Below, in pieces: positions 1 through 17,810 of a stretch of 64,000 bases of DNA (position 1 is the stretch's first letter; each line of letters begins with the position of its first letter). The stretch lies in contig NC_133121.1 in the NCBI RefSeq assembly GCF_033568475.1, forward strand, positions 6,882,001 to 6,946,000, in the 5' to 3' direction. A model generated the notes under the pieces. It was not told the DNA's origin. It saw only the letters and a program-made list of their open reading frames with translations, and searched no databases. The translations under genes and the position numbers were made by a program. Origin of the DNA: Henckelia pumila. Its lineage: Eukaryota > Streptophyta > Magnoliopsida > Lamiales > Gesneriaceae.

Positions 1-519
1 GCTTATTCATCGGCTCTTATACTCATTTAGTTTATATATACTATTTCTTATAATTTAATAAATTTACTTATTGTATTAGTTTATTAAATTAGATATAGAT
101 AATAATTATGTGCATTTATTTATGAGCTCGTATGTAAAATTTTTAATATTTAATAGAAAAATCTATATAAGGATTTTCCTTAAAAATTAGCCTAAGGCAT
201 CCAATTTTTTAAAGACGACCCTTATTATCGTCAGATTAATAAATTAAATGATTATATGGGATATCTACACCTCATTTCAAAATTTCAGGCGGTTCCATTC
301 TCCTTAATTATTAATTTCCTAGAGTGTTAGCATATTTAAATTTCTGAAGACAGTTGTCCAAATGTCATTATAACCATCCATAAAATAATATACAAACACA
401 CATGAATGTATACGTACTTGTGATGAGATGTGTTATGTAGAGAATTAATGCTTTATTTCGCCACATCGATTAATTACCTTAGAAAAACAATATTCAATCA
501 AGAAAATGATTACGTGTGC

Positions 520-587
<68 letters not shown>

Positions 588-2577
588 CTTTGGTTTGAAT
601 AAATTTCACGTGTACAATCATACAACGCTTGTCTCAAATTATATAAAATATCAGGGTTCTAATTAATTATTTTATATGTGTGTGTATACATATATGATAT
701 ATCATCATTTTATTGTATACATTATCTCATTGCACGAACCAAACAGTTAACGACGTCTCATATAACAACCTGACTATGAACTATATATTGTTTCATTCTA
801 ATTAAAAATCTCGAATATCAATCTAATTTAACTGTTCAACTTTCTTAATTAAGTGATTGTTCGATCCATGATACTTGATTCGTAGAAGAGATGAAAAATG
901 ATTCGTAATATAATAAATTAATATATTTAGACAATATAATAATATATGATGCTATCTTTTTATATACGTTTTTTTAAGGTTTTCCTTAAAAAAACATAAA
1001 AAAGCTCAAAAACATATATAATTCCAAATTTTTCTGTAAATAAAACATAAACAAGCTCAAAAACATATATAATTCTAAACATTACATTATTAGTTTACCA
1101 GTCTACATGTGTGTGCAGAGTATGCTATATATCACTAATTTTTTCTATAGGTCAAGGAAACGATGTGAAGCACAAAACGACAACAAAACATGCTCCAAAG
1201 TCAACAAGTCGACAATCAATTAGACGTAAATGCATGGAAACTCAACGTATATAATATATATATACCTCAAAAACAAATGTTTTCTATTTCCAAAAAAAAA
1301 AAAAAAACAAATGTTTTTTTTGACTTTTTGCCAAATTCAAACGAAAGTCAACCTTACATTAAAGGTACTATCACTCTCCTGTTTAGTCAAAACTTAAGAC
1401 AAGAGAGGAAATCTCTACTTGAAATGAGTTACGTACAAAGTCAATGCCGTAAGGGACATCCCACAAAATTGTTTGTTCCCAAAGGAAGAGTATAGATAGA
1501 CTGTTCAACTAGCGATTAATTTGAGGCCAAAATAAATTTGAGAATAATAAATTGAGTGTCATGATTTTTAAAGTTTTTGGTTTTGATTTCGTTCGAAATC
1601 CATGCTTCGAATGCATTTTTGTTGCTTAAATGCATTTTTATTGCTTAGATAACTTAAATTTAAAAAATAATCAAACATGTTGCGAACTTATTTAATTACA
1701 CTGATCACAACGGATTTCTGACCGCTCCAATATTTACTAGATTTGAAATATTTGTGATTAATATAATTATTATTAGTGATAATACGTATAGGTGAAGATT
1801 TGAATTTCCTTATTTAAGTTATCTACATAATAAAAACATATTCGAAATCTTGGATTTCATATAAATCAATCAAAATGCACCTTTATATATTTGGAAATTA
1901 ATAAATAAAACCTATTTGCAAGTAATAATTTCAAATTCTACGAGGAATTATGCGAAACTAGTAATTATTAATTGCGTATATATGGATTAGTTTTGCATTC
2001 AATATATTGTTTTAATTTCAAGTAATACTTGCGTAAGAAAATTTATTAGATCATATTCAAATAATTTTTTTTGCGATATTTTTACAATTTTTTGGATAAT
2101 TGATTAGAATAATTATGTGATCAGGATTCTTCATTATTTTTAGAATTTGTCGTGGGTGGGCGGGGGGATTGATTTCTAGATTAAAGGTGATATAATCATT
2201 TCGATTTCATTACCATACCGTAACATTAGAGATGGCAATTCTACTATATACATACCTCCTATACAACTCCATTTACATAGAAAATTAATTAGTTTTCATG
2301 CATACTCGAATTTTTAGAAAAATGAATTTTTTTTTATTTAGGAAATTGCTATTTTAAAGAAAATTCTTACCCTTCATTTAATTAATAATTGTGGCTGCTA
2401 AAACTGCCTTAACAATTTAGAACCAATTAACTGGGTCAAAGGAATGCGCTTAAGTTCAACCCGGCCCAAGTTCAAAATGTCAACAGGCCCAATAAGAAGC
2501 ATATAAATTGCTTCTTACCAAATTCTCCCACGATTTCAGTTTAAATGACCCAAATCTCGGGCCCATATGGACGGAGC
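1..2577. other. AT-rich intergenic DNA, no gene seen
   Basis: The stretch is AT-rich and full of short A and T runs. The open frames in it are short and low-complexity, or run through the (TA)n tract, and none resembles a known protein. No tRNA, rRNA or clear transposon terminus was recognised. Confidence 0.6.
522..585. repeat. (TA)n microsatellite
   Basis: About 32 uninterrupted TA dinucleotides. The open frame that crosses it only encodes alternating Tyr-Ile and is not a gene. Confidence 0.95.
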
Positions 2578-4412
2578 CTCAGAAATTTCCGCCAGATTTT
2601 GAAAACGTGCATAGAACACAGGGACCTCACTGCTCGGGGATGTCTTGTCAGTGTGGGGACTCTTTCTGGATACGGCACTCGGGTTTAGATATGGATGGGT
2701 TCACCTTTTTCTGCTGTCGTCGCAGGGTGTTGTGATCAAGTTGGTTTGATGAAACAGTTGCATTGTTTGGCTCTTTTAGGTGGGTTCGACGGGTATGCTT
2801 CAGTAAATAATGCTTTGATTTCTTGTTACAGTCGGGATGGGTTTCTCGATGAGGCGGAAAGGTTGTTTTCTGAGATGGGGGACGTGAGAGATGTGGTATC
2901 ATGGAATTCAATGATTGTGGTGTACGGACAACATAGGGACGGAGCAAAAGCTCTGGAATTGTACCAAGAAATGGTACGATGTGAGCAGTGTGTGGATATG
3001 CAAGCATCGAGCATGGAGGATTTGCTCGGTGGGAAGCAGTTCCATGGTCCGATGATCAAGCTTGGGTTTCGAGGTAATGCGCATGTTGGTAGTGGTTTAA
3101 TTGACTTGTACTCGAAATGTGGGTGGCATATGTGGGATTCCAGAAAGGTGTTTGAGGAAATAAGTTATCCAGATTTGGTTCTCTGGAATACTATGATCTC
3201 TGGATATTCGCTTGACCCGGAGTCCTCAGAGGAGGCTCTTGTTTGCTTCAAGCAGCTGCTACATGCAGGTCACATTCCCGATGACTGTAGCTTCGTTTGT
3301 GTGACTACTGCGTGTTCTAACTCGTCATCACCTTCTCAAGGGAAACAACACATTCTTTGGCTATCAAATATGATTTTCCATCAAACAGACTAGCCATAAA
3401 TAATGCCCTGGTGGCAATGTATTCCAAATCTGGGAATTTGAAAGATGCGAGGAGGATATTTGACAAAATGCCAGAGTACAATGGCGTCTCACTGAATTCT
3501 ATCATTGCAGGCTATGCTCAGCATGGTCTTGGACTTGAGGCGTTATCCCTTTTTGAGCAGATGCTTGACAAAGATATTGCTCCTACTGGCAAAACCTTTG
3601 TGTCTGTTCTTTCAGCTTGTGCACATACTGGTAGGGTTGAAGATGGACACAGATATTTCGACATAATGACCAAAAAGTTTAAATTAGAACCAGAGGCAGA
3701 ACACTATGCATGCATGATTGATCTTTTGGCGCGAGCAGGAAAACTAGGAGAAGCAGAGAGGCTGACAGAAATGATGCCTTTTAATCCAACGGTTATGGTA
3801 TGGGCATCACTGCTTAGGGCATCAAGAACACAAGGTGACATGAGACTAGCAGAAAAGGCTGCCAATCGCTGCCTAGAGTTGGATCCTTTGAATGCAGCAC
3901 CATACATTACCCTTTCACATATGTATACGAAAGAGAGGAGATGGGAAGAAGTGGCGACCATGAAAAGGCTGATGCAAGACAAAAAGGTGGAAAAGAGGCC
4001 AGGATGTAGCTTGATCAAGGTGGAGAACAAGATTCATGTGTTTGTGGCTGAAGATACGTCTCACCCTATGATGAAGGAAGTTTACAAGTTTTGGGATGAC
4101 ATGTCAGAGAAAATGAAGAAAGCTGGGTATGTGCCAGATGTGAGATGGGTTTCGGTTAGGGAAGATGGAATAAGGGAAGAAGAGAAGGAGAGAATTCTAA
4201 GACATCATAGCGAGAAGATGGCGGCGTTTGGTCTGTTGTATACTCAGCATGTTGTTCCTATACTAGTAATGAAGAATTTGAGAATATGTGGAGACTGTCA
4301 TAGTGCTATAAAGGTTGTATCTGCTATCACCAACAGGGAGATTATTGTGCGGGATTGCCATAGATTTCACAGCTTTAGAGAGGGTCAGTGTTCTTGCAAT
4401 GATTTCTGGTGA
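2578..4412 (+). pseudogene. DYW-class pentatricopeptide repeat (PPR) pseudogene, At3g49710-like
   Basis: PPR-DYW proteins bind organellar RNA and many specify C-to-U editing sites. The N-terminal piece (2578-2680) resembles the start of Arabidopsis At3g49710 as I recall it. Roughly 100 codons are then missing before homology resumes at 2690. A T run near 2708-2712 shifts the frame, so the main body reads from 2695 to 3393 in another frame. An in-frame gap of about 8 codons lies near 3000-3010. A one-base loss near 3345 moves the reading to 3357-4412. That last ORF (351 codons) is open to the stop. It keeps PPR repeats, the E region, a zinc-ligand HSEK motif one residue short (HSEKMAAFG), the CGDCH motif and the terminal CSCNDFW in place of DYW. 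The frame breaks argue against a working full-length protein, though a C-terminal fragment could be made. The 3' end faces the HflX gene 398 bp away. Confidence 0.85.
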
Positions 4413-4810
4413 AGTATATAATAAACACTTGGCTATTAAATTTTCCTTTCTATTCCAAAAATTTATTGCTGCCTATAAGAAACAACAGATCTTCTTACAC
4501 AACTGTATAGATACTCATTATATGGTTAAAACATAGATGTTGATCCGGCTTTGACTATAAATAAAGTCATGATCACCTGGCTTCCTATTGTCACCCAAGA
4601 TCCACATGTAGATATCAATTGGGCCCCCGATGATGTTGTTCGTGATGAAGCTTGGAGTTCGTGTCTGGAACCCAATTTCAACTCAGGATCGTGCCAATCA
4701 GTCATGAGGTCAATCATGTATATCAAGGCTCTAGTAGCTCAGGAAATGACGAGCAAGATCAGGAATTGGACACCACTGCCATTTTAGATTTCTAGCATAT
4801 GTTACTACTG
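4413..4810. other. Convergent intergenic spacer / 3' UTRs
   Basis: This 398-bp spacer lies between the converging PPR locus and HflX gene and is presumably their 3' UTRs. The short ORFs on both strands match nothing I recognise. Confidence 0.5.
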
Positions 4811-7800
4811 CTAAACTGCTAGTTCGCTGTCTGCTTCTCGTGGGGGTCTCCATTTCCGATCAAAGATGCTCCTTTTCACTGGTTGCATGTGGGGTAACTT
4901 CTCATCAATGAGCTCTAACAACTCCGCCAAGCCAACTCCTGTTACAGCTGATGTTTTTACATGTACAGTGGATTCTGGTTGGGATTGAGAACGTTTAACA
5001 GCAGCCCTCCAATCCCATGAGAATTCTTTTTGTTGGTTATCTGTGGCTTCACTTCCCACAGAACAATTATCATAATCAACCCATGATTCTTGCTCTTCCC
5101 TGCATGAGAGCCAGCCATCAGTGTAATTAGCTTCTCCACCACTAATGTCTTCTCCTGCAGAGAACAGATGAGACTTCATATCTTGATCATCATTGTGTTG
5201 AACATACAACTGGCCAGATGCAACATCACTCGTGTCTTCTCCCGAGGAATTGCTCGTGAAATCTTCATGTTCGGCTTGGTCTAATTCTGTTTCTTGAAGA
5301 TCAACCTGAGGATAATTTTGCACAGGGTGAATCAGAATCTTTGTTTTGTCTAGCGGATCTCGACTGTGTAAACAGCTCTAATTCTGGCTGTAACATTTCC
5401 TAAATTGATGACATATTTTGCTCTTTTATAGTAAAAGAGAAACGTATATTATAATATCAATTTAAATGTCATGTGCTAGCGCATGTATCGATGTACGTAT
5501 ATTCACATGCAAACTAAAATATGAGAACAAGACAAGTCAGGAATTGCAACCTTATTCCAAACTTCAATCATATTTTGAAGCTTCTCCTCAGACACTCCAA
5601 TCCGCCCAAGTACTTCCAAAACAGCTTCCCGGTGTTCATCAAGATTTGAAGCACTTGAGTCCAGAACATGCTGCGAAATAAATATGCGCCCAGTAAGCAG
5701 AGTATACCATTTTTTCTTTAACAGTAAGAGAGAAAATATTGCATGTTCATACGGTCATACCACAAGGAGGTCAGCTTCAACAACCTCTTCCAACGTTGCA
5801 TGAAATGCTTCCACTAGCTGCAAAATGACATTTCAATGACTCTAAAAAACAACAACCGCAATAAAATGAAGTTTATCGCGCAACTACTTATTCACCTGAA
5901 CAGGCAAATCAGAGATAAACCCAACAGTGTCACTAAGCAAAACTTTTCTTCTGAAAGTATCAGGATTCAGTTAATATCATTGAACCGATGATTGAAGACA
6001 AAAATCAAAGTCTACAAAATTTATGATAGGCCAAATAAAGATATTGCTATTACCCAGATGGCAGAAGAACACTGCTTAACTTCGGATCCACCGTGGCAAA
6101 CAATCTGACACAAATGGAATTACATCAAGTGTTAAAATTGGTATCAGAAAGGAGTTCCACTGTAATATATAGATCCAGGGCAGAGTTTTTCCATACCGAT
6201 CATCACAATAAAGATAACTGTCTGAGAGTGCACTAACTAACGTAGATTTTCCCTGCGAAAAGTTGAGAAAAACAAAGAGGCAACGTCAGGCTATTTTATA
6301 ACGGAGCATATACAGAATTAGCAATTTAATAAGATCCACATACAGCATTTGTATAACCAACAACAGCAACTGTAGCAATTTCTTGTCCTTCTGAACCTCC
6401 TTGCCTTTTACGGGAGGCACGTTGTACAGCTCGTGTTCTTCGAACTTCTTTGATTTCAGATAATAACTTATTTCGTCGATCCAGGATTCTAAGAGAAGGC
6501 AAATGTTAGAAGTGTGATACACATATATATCTAAATCAAAAGACCACTACCAATAAAAATAAAATAATAGATATGAGTTAAAAGCCATTAAACTTGAATT
6601 GCATTAGCATGCCATCACATGACCACTTCAATTGTATCATACTAGTCAAAATTTAGTCACCACAGTGCAAATACATGGCGCAACATAAGTTGCTTTCAGT
6701 GTAACCACTAATATAAGCAGTTTAGACCCCAGTTACGTAATTTCAAAAAACAGAAGAAAACGTAATCCCTAAATTGGTGTGAACATGCATGCGTAAGTTA
6801 GAAGGAAATAATCTTTATGATTATTAAATTAACAAACCTTCGTCGTTGTAGCTGAAGCTCGGTTTCTCCAGCACCACTAATAAAGCCACGCCCTCCGCTC
6901 CCTCTCCTGAAAATCGTCATTAATTCCATGAGAAATCTCTAGTAAATATCCACATGCTTGCGCAGAAATAATAACCAATAAGATTTCAACGGAACACATT
7001 GCAACAATTCACCCTCTCGCACTAACAACTTCTGCTTCTCCAACCCCACCAAATGTGTACCGCCCATCAAGACCACGTACGCGAACAAGTCTGCTTCTCT
7101 TGTACATAAGAGCTGCTAACTCAGCCTGTAAGTTAATAGAAAAAAATATGAACACATTTCCAAGATCCTTTGTTTGGCAGAGTCAGATAGCACATTACCT
7201 GTAACTTAGCTTCCTTTGTCTGGGCATGGGCATTAAAGATCTCTATTATGAGACCCACACGGTCTAGAACAGGTTTTCCCCAGGCCCGCTGCAAAACAAG
7301 GAGCAAATGAAATCAACACAAAGGTCATGTCCATGGAATCATGAAAGGAAGTTTAGGAACTCCTCTTCAACACACCGCATTGAAGGAAATTGTGCATATA
7401 AAAAATTTGGAAGTTGAAACAAGAAAAAAAGACCGCAATCGAGTTTGTTTACCTCCAAATTCCGCTGTTGAATACCAGAAAGAATAGCATTCACAAAAAT
7501 AGCATCTACTCCATGCTGTCAGTAGAGTAAAAGTATATCAAAATCTATCCAAATAACGGGAGCCGTTAACATCACATTGACAGAAAGAAAATTGTCAAAT
7601 TCAACCATGGTATCACTACCTTTGAGTCCAACTCATTTATATGAATTTTGACAGTGCTCACGGTCCCAACTCCAAAATATGTGTCTGCAAATCATATGAT
7701 GTAGATTCTTATAAGTCCTACCTACTGCATTTTTTGCCCAAAAAAAAAAAACAAGGATCACCATACATCCATTTTTTTTACGATGAGCCATCTCCATGGA

Positions 7801-8558
7801 ACATTGAATAATCACAAAAATCAAGTGGTAGACTATTAGACCTCTATCAGTTCTTATGCTACATAAATGAGTGAAGATTTTATGGTGTTGTATTATCCAT
7901 TGTGGTATCAAGCCGACGTAGTACATCGCCATCCTCCAAAGTTAACCTTTTGCGCAATAACTTGGCATAAACATGAGAAGTAATCCATGATCGAGCAAGC
8001 AATGGAATCAACAACTCTTAAACACGTAGCATTAAAAAAAAAGAACTACAGCTACTTTTAATACCCAATACCAATCTAAAAGCAAAAGCCTACATCTCAG
8101 AATCAGTAGCCTCAAAACAAATTCAAAGTGAAAAGCCAGAATCCAAAAACAATGATAAGAAAGATGAGATGAGACTAACCGGCACGAGGAGACTTTGCAG
8201 CTGGGTTCTGAACAACAAGATGAGGCGGGATTTCTTTATCCAAGAACTCCGTCTGGTAAAACCCATCGCGCTGCTGTTCAAGAGAATTCGCAAGATTGAG
8301 TGCCTCCTCAAGTTTAGCTTTCAAAAAATTTTGTGGCCGGAGCCTCGGCTGCACCACAAACAGCCTCGGAGGAGCACCGGGATCACTGTTAAATTCATCT
8401 CCATCACCATCATGCTGCCTGCTCTGTAGTATTGAAGAATTGGAGAAACATGAAAAAAGGGGCGGGAAGCGAGAAGGGATCGAGGTTAAAAGGTTTATTG
8501 CTGGTGAAAAATATGGTGAGGTAAATGAATGATGCCGGTGAAAAATGGTTCTCAGCAT
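4811..8558 (-). CDS. HflX-family GTPase, organelle-targeted, 13 exons
   Basis: HflX GTPases bind the large ribosomal subunit; the plant form is nuclear-encoded for organelles. Exons (minus): 8558-8180, 7684-7620, 7515-7453, 7288-7199, 7125-7013, 6906-6838, 6488-6344, 6252-6197, 6104-6054, 5950-5896, 5817-5761, 5670-5551, 5377-4811. All junctions are GT-AG, giving 609 codons, close to my recollection of At3g49725. The first ~45 residues are Ser/Arg/Phe-rich like a transit peptide. The HflX linker reads GAGETELQ. G1 is GYTNAGKST (304-312), split by an intron after the Ala. LFATVDP and G3 DTVGF (351-355) follow, and a G5-like SAVTGVGL lies near the C terminus. The start is the only upstream ATG in frame. 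The last exon also holds an acidic, low-complexity insert. Weak point: exon 12 ends at Asn-Lys of G4 (NKxD), but the chosen acceptor does not supply the Asp. Another frame just upstream looks more protein-like, so intron 12 or a small indel there needs checking. Confidence 0.8.
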
Positions 8559-8753
8559 TTGATGAATTTCTTGAAACGATTCTTGATTCTGCTGGAGATC
8601 GAAATGTGACTGTCGGGAATTGGGGGGAAGAAGACGGTGAATAGTTGGTTTGGTCTGGGTATTATTTTGGGCTCATTTCAAATTGGATAGGCCCAAATGT
8701 TACTGCAAATAAGAGATGTATAAAGCAATCCACAGCACGGACCATAAATGTCT
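8559..8753. promoter_or_regulatory. Upstream region of the HflX gene (5' UTR/promoter, inferred)
   Basis: This is about 195 bp between the HflX start codon and a MITE. No convincing TATA box or other element is visible; the promoter role is inferred from position only. Confidence 0.3.
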
Positions 8754-9337
8754 GGACAATGCCATGTGTACATAAAGTCTTACATATAAGGTTACACGCT
8801 ATATTAAATTAGAAAAGTATTTCAAAATTCTTCAAATTATTATATATTGTATCATAAATTTTCAACATGTAATAATTATTTTGTAAAATATTTATTTTTA
8901 AAAATAATTTTTATTGTGTGTGGTAAGTATATTTTAAATTTTGTACACTCGAACTTTCAAATTTAAATTATATAGAACTATATAAGTGAGATTTTGTTAT
9001 TATGTATTTAAATCAAAATATATTGATTATTATTATGTGTATTTAATTATTTTGTTAAAATTTTTTTAAAAAATCAAATATTTCGAGCCCAACCTGAACC
9101 CCAAAACCTCAACCTTAATTCGATGATTATCTGATCAACTCGGGTTGGGTTCAATTTTGACACCTCTAAAACTGTACAATAAATAATAATAATATTTTCG
9201 TTAAGAGTTTTTTTGAGAAAGAAACAATTGTAGGTTGAAAAATAAAGATATTCTTTTTTAAAAAATTGATATATTTTCTTAATTTAATAAGACGTGTAAC
9301 CCTTTATGTAAAACTCTATGTACATATAGCATTATCC
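8754..9337. mobile_element. MITE with ~45-bp terminal inverted repeats
   Basis: The left end (from GGACAATGCCATGTGTACAT, through GGTTACACG) matches the reverse complement of the right end (GGATAATGCTATATGTACAT, through GGGTTACACG) over about 45 bp with a few mismatches. The ~584-bp interior is AT-rich and has no ORF. Superfamily is not clear and a target-site duplication was not identified. Confidence 0.75.
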
Positions 9338-9692
9338 AAGAGGAGTTGTAGACGAGTATCCATTGTTAAGGGGTTTTTGATTAAATATAATACAAATAAA
9401 AATAATAATAATAAATATAAAAAATATTTTTAAATAAAAAAACAAAAACGAAAACAAAAACCAAAACCAAAACCAAAACCAAAACTTTCAGAAATATTAA
9501 TAAATAGGGATAATAGTTTTTTTTGTTTTCGTATTTTTGTCTCTTTTTGCGATTTCGATTATCCGAAGGAGTCAAACATGTCTCCTCCGTTTAATTTTTT
9601 TTGTTTGTTTTCTTTCTATTATTTTCTAAATTTTTTTTACTTGAATTATATATTTTAGTTATTATTAATAAAAAAATATTCTTATTCTTGAA

Positions 9693-9725
<33 letters not shown>

Positions 9726-10758
9726 TCTATTTCGCACAATTTTGACGAGATTTATGACGTTGGTCACTTTCGTAAAATTTGTTAATGGAATAAAACCATT
9801 ATATATAAGTACTTTTTTTTAAACATGTTAGTGCACCATTTGACTTGTAGTACTATTTTATACGAGAAAAAGCGCAATAATGTAGTCTAATCAATTTATA
9901 AATAATTTAGGTTGTCCGCACTTTATCTTTTGAATCTAATTTCTTATTAAAATATTTTAATGAAGAATAAGATAATATATATAACATAAAATAAAACAAA
10001 ATGCAAATAATATCAACGTATAAATATTTATCGAGCTAGTTCAATAAATATTTAATTTGTATTCGATGTTATTAAACTCGAGTCGAACTCAAACATTTTC
10101 GATTTTTTTTCGAACGAAACTCAAGCAAAAAATTATTTTGATCGATACTTCGTTAGTCGTTTGTAAGATTTCGTAATTCATTACAATAATATTATATATT
10201 AAAAATATATTTAAAGTCTTTTGAAAATTTTGATCTTTTAAACATTCATTATCAGACATTAATGTTCAAGTAATAGCTGAAAAATATGTTCTAATATTTC
10301 GAGCCGATTTCGAACTTCATTTAAGTTTAGAAAAAACGAAAAATTTAAAATTTTCGAGGCTTCAAATTGAATTCTAATTCAAATATATTTAACTCGGATA
10401 TTTAATTCGAGCTGAATTCGAACCTTAAATTTTTACTTATATTCGGTTCAATTTAATTTCTTTACCCCTACTCAAAGTCAAAGACCATTGTCGTCAATGT
10501 GATGGAACTAACTTTTCTTTACGCCAGAAATATTATGATCGTTATTTTTTTTTCAACATTATTTTTATTTTCTGCATCGCAAATGCAAATATGATTTTTT
10601 ATTTTATTTTTACTAATATTCGATTTTCAACAAATTCTTTTTTTTTTTCCTTATATAATTCCATTTTACACCATCAAGCAAGTGGACCTGTATCACAATT
10701 CACACATGAAATGGTGTCAACAATATAAAAAGAACGAGAACAAAAAAAAAAATCATTG
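9338..10758. other. AT-rich intergenic DNA with simple repeats
   Basis: No gene is seen. It includes a short AAAACC-type run (about 9440-9485), a (TTA)n tract and a stretch rich in TCGAAC/CTCGAG words (about 10020-10440) that looks like a decayed dispersed repeat. This separates the HflX promoter side from the 3' end of squalene epoxidase. Confidence 0.5.
9692..9724. repeat. (TTA)n microsatellite
   Basis: About eleven TTA/ATT trinucleotides in a row. Confidence 0.9.
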
Positions 10759-15944
<5,186 letters not shown>

Positions 15945-16665
15945 AATACCCTCTCGATAATCACAGCACCTATGGGCTTAAATGGAGGAGATTTCTTTGC
16001 TTTTCGAGAATCTTCCGGCGGGCCTAGCCAAAATGGTGTGATTAACGTTTATGTGGAGATTGAGAGAGACGTGGGGTTGGTTGTTTCTTGTTTGAGTTGA
16101 AGCAACAACACACGCAGTGAATTTTGCTGCGAATATGGTACACTCTTGCTGACGAGTTTTTGGATTCTATTTCAATAAACTTTTTGTTGGGGTATCTTTT
16201 ATTTGAGTGGCATCCATCATCCATGCTCATAAAAATATATATTTTCTCCTAATTTTATATAATTAAACTACTATTACCCTTGTCACAATCACTATCATGT
16301 GTTGTTCAGAGCACTATTCGATTTAAAATATTTGAGTTGTATTATTTTTATTATATGAAAAGAACTGACAGTTGATCATATGATTGATATTTGAGCAAAA
16401 GTTACGAGTTCAATTACAATTATATTGCAGAAGTTATAATAATTATCCATAGTATGCGACGTAGCGTGACGTTTGGATTATTTGCATCGTTATCATCAAT
16501 TATAACTTTTAATTTTATTATCAGACATTTGTTCCTCCATTTTACGTACAACATTACCACAGTGTAACCTTATGCTTGTAACATGAAATAAGATACATAT
16601 ACCTTACATTACACAAGTATCAACTATGTATTTCATGAGATTATTATTTTTATAAAACTTTAACG

Positions 16666-16668
<3 letters not shown>
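15945..16668. promoter_or_regulatory. Upstream region of squalene epoxidase (inferred)
   Basis: This lies upstream of the SQE start on the minus strand. The first ~100 bp (15945-16050) are pyrimidine-rich on the minus strand, like a plant 5' UTR. A TATATATTTTT-type run lies near 16230-16250. The promoter role is by position only, and the rest is AT-rich with nothing recognisable. Confidence 0.3.

Positions 16669-16709
<41 letters not shown>
16669..16709. repeat. (TA)n microsatellite
   Basis: About twenty TA units. Between here and 17050 no gene or clear repeat end is seen. Confidence 0.95.
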
Positions 16710-16712
<3 letters not shown>

Positions 16713-17050
16713 AACTGGTCACCTAACCTTTGCGTGTCAATTCCCTTGGGCCTGGTTCGTATAAAGTATGGCCCGAGATTGCGAATCATTAGTTCATTTC
16801 AATGGACGGTCCAAATATTTCATGGACCACTTATATATTTATTATTTTGAAAAATAAAAGATCAAGCAAAAAAACAAGAGTCGGTAGTCTTTTATTTTTA
16901 ATTAAATTGGTGGATATTTCGGCCCGATCCTGTTTTTATTTTTATTTTATTTTTTTTTATCTATATAAACTAATCAATCATACAGATTATCTCTTAAATA
17001 TTGATTAAAATTAGATTTATATAAGTTTCCATATATGTATATTATATTAT

Positions 17051-17270
17051 TGGTAATGCTACATGTACACTGAGGGTTACACGTTATGTTGTACATTGCA
17101 CTTGAACTTACATTATTATGATTGGGTATATGCATCATTAGTAGTTGACTAATTGTATTGGATGATACATTTTGGAATTTATTATTTACTTGTCATGAGA
17201 ATTATAATTATAAACTTGAAATTTTTAATTATTTATGAAATGCATTATCACGCAAGTGCAACATTATACT
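17051..17270. repeat. Possible degenerate MITE related to the one at 8754
   Basis: The left side (GGTAATGCTACATGTACAC, then GGGTTACACG) resembles the terminal repeat of the 8754 element. The right side carries TGCACTTGCG in inverted sense to GCACTTG on the left. Ends and TSD are uncertain. Confidence 0.4.
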
Positions 17271-17427
17271 AGAAGCTTTCGAGAGAAAAAAAAAGAGAAA
17301 ACATTATGCTAGAAGCGTTAATAAGCTACGTACATCTATTACTATTAATTAATTAATATTATAATATGTGAAACCCCTAAAAAGCCACGTACATCTACTA
17401 TTATTATTTGATCTTTATCATGGACCA

Positions 17428-17430
<3 letters not shown>

Positions 17431-17462
<32 letters not shown>
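17431..17462. repeat. (AT)n microsatellite
   Basis: About sixteen AT units immediately before the foldback element. Confidence 0.95.
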
Positions 17463-17463
<1 letters not shown>

Positions 17464-17465
<2 letters not shown>

Positions 17466-17606
17466 TTTTTTTTATGTTGTCCAACAACTATGCCCAACTC
17501 CGTACTTACCATGTACAATAGATGAGTTGACCAGCACAATTGGTGAGTTGAATTATACATGGTGGACACGGAGTTGGACATAGTTGTTGGGCACCATAAA
17601 AGAACT
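17464..17606. repeat. Foldback (inverted-repeat) MITE
   Basis: Two arms of about 65 bp are near-perfect reverse complements around a centre near 17533. The left arm includes CCAACAACTATGCCCAACTC and the right arm its complement GAGTTGGACATAGTTGTTGG. The whole unit is about 140 bp and would fold into a long hairpin; such elements can be small-RNA sources. It has no coding capacity. Confidence 0.8.
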
Positions 17607-17624
17607 ATATATATATAGAGTAAC

Positions 17625-17782
17625 ACTCCTGTGAGACGGTCTCATCCGTGAGACGGGTCAACCCTACCCATATTTATAATAATAAGTAATACTTTTGGCA
17701 TAAATTTTAATATTTTTTAATGGATAACCCATACAAGAGACCCGTTTCATAAAAATAACCCTTGAGACCGTCTCATAGGAGT
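17625..17782. mobile_element. 158-bp MITE with GTGAGACGGTCTCA ends
   Basis: The left end ACTCCTGTGAGACGGTCTCA and the reverse complement of the right end, ACTCCTATGAGACGGTCTCA, differ by one base. The interior includes GACGGGTCAACCCTACCC and AT-rich filler. From memory this is a very common family in several asterid genomes. The inner GAGACGGTCTC core is itself palindromic. Confidence 0.8.
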
Positions 17783-17790
17783 TTTTATCA

Positions 17791-17810
17791 TATATATATA
17801 TATATATATA
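17791..17810. repeat. (TA)n tract
   Basis: Ten TA units just outside the MITE. Confidence 0.85.

Noticed and set aside
430..666. ORF with long Tyr-Ile repeat
   Set aside because: Translation of a (TA)n microsatellite.
1190..1495. 101-codon ORF
   Set aside because: Low-complexity Lys/Asn-rich composition, no homology and no gene signals.
9440..9485. Telomere-like AAAACC repeats
   Set aside because: The unit is not the plant telomere repeat (TTTAGGG) and the run is short; treated as a simple repeat.
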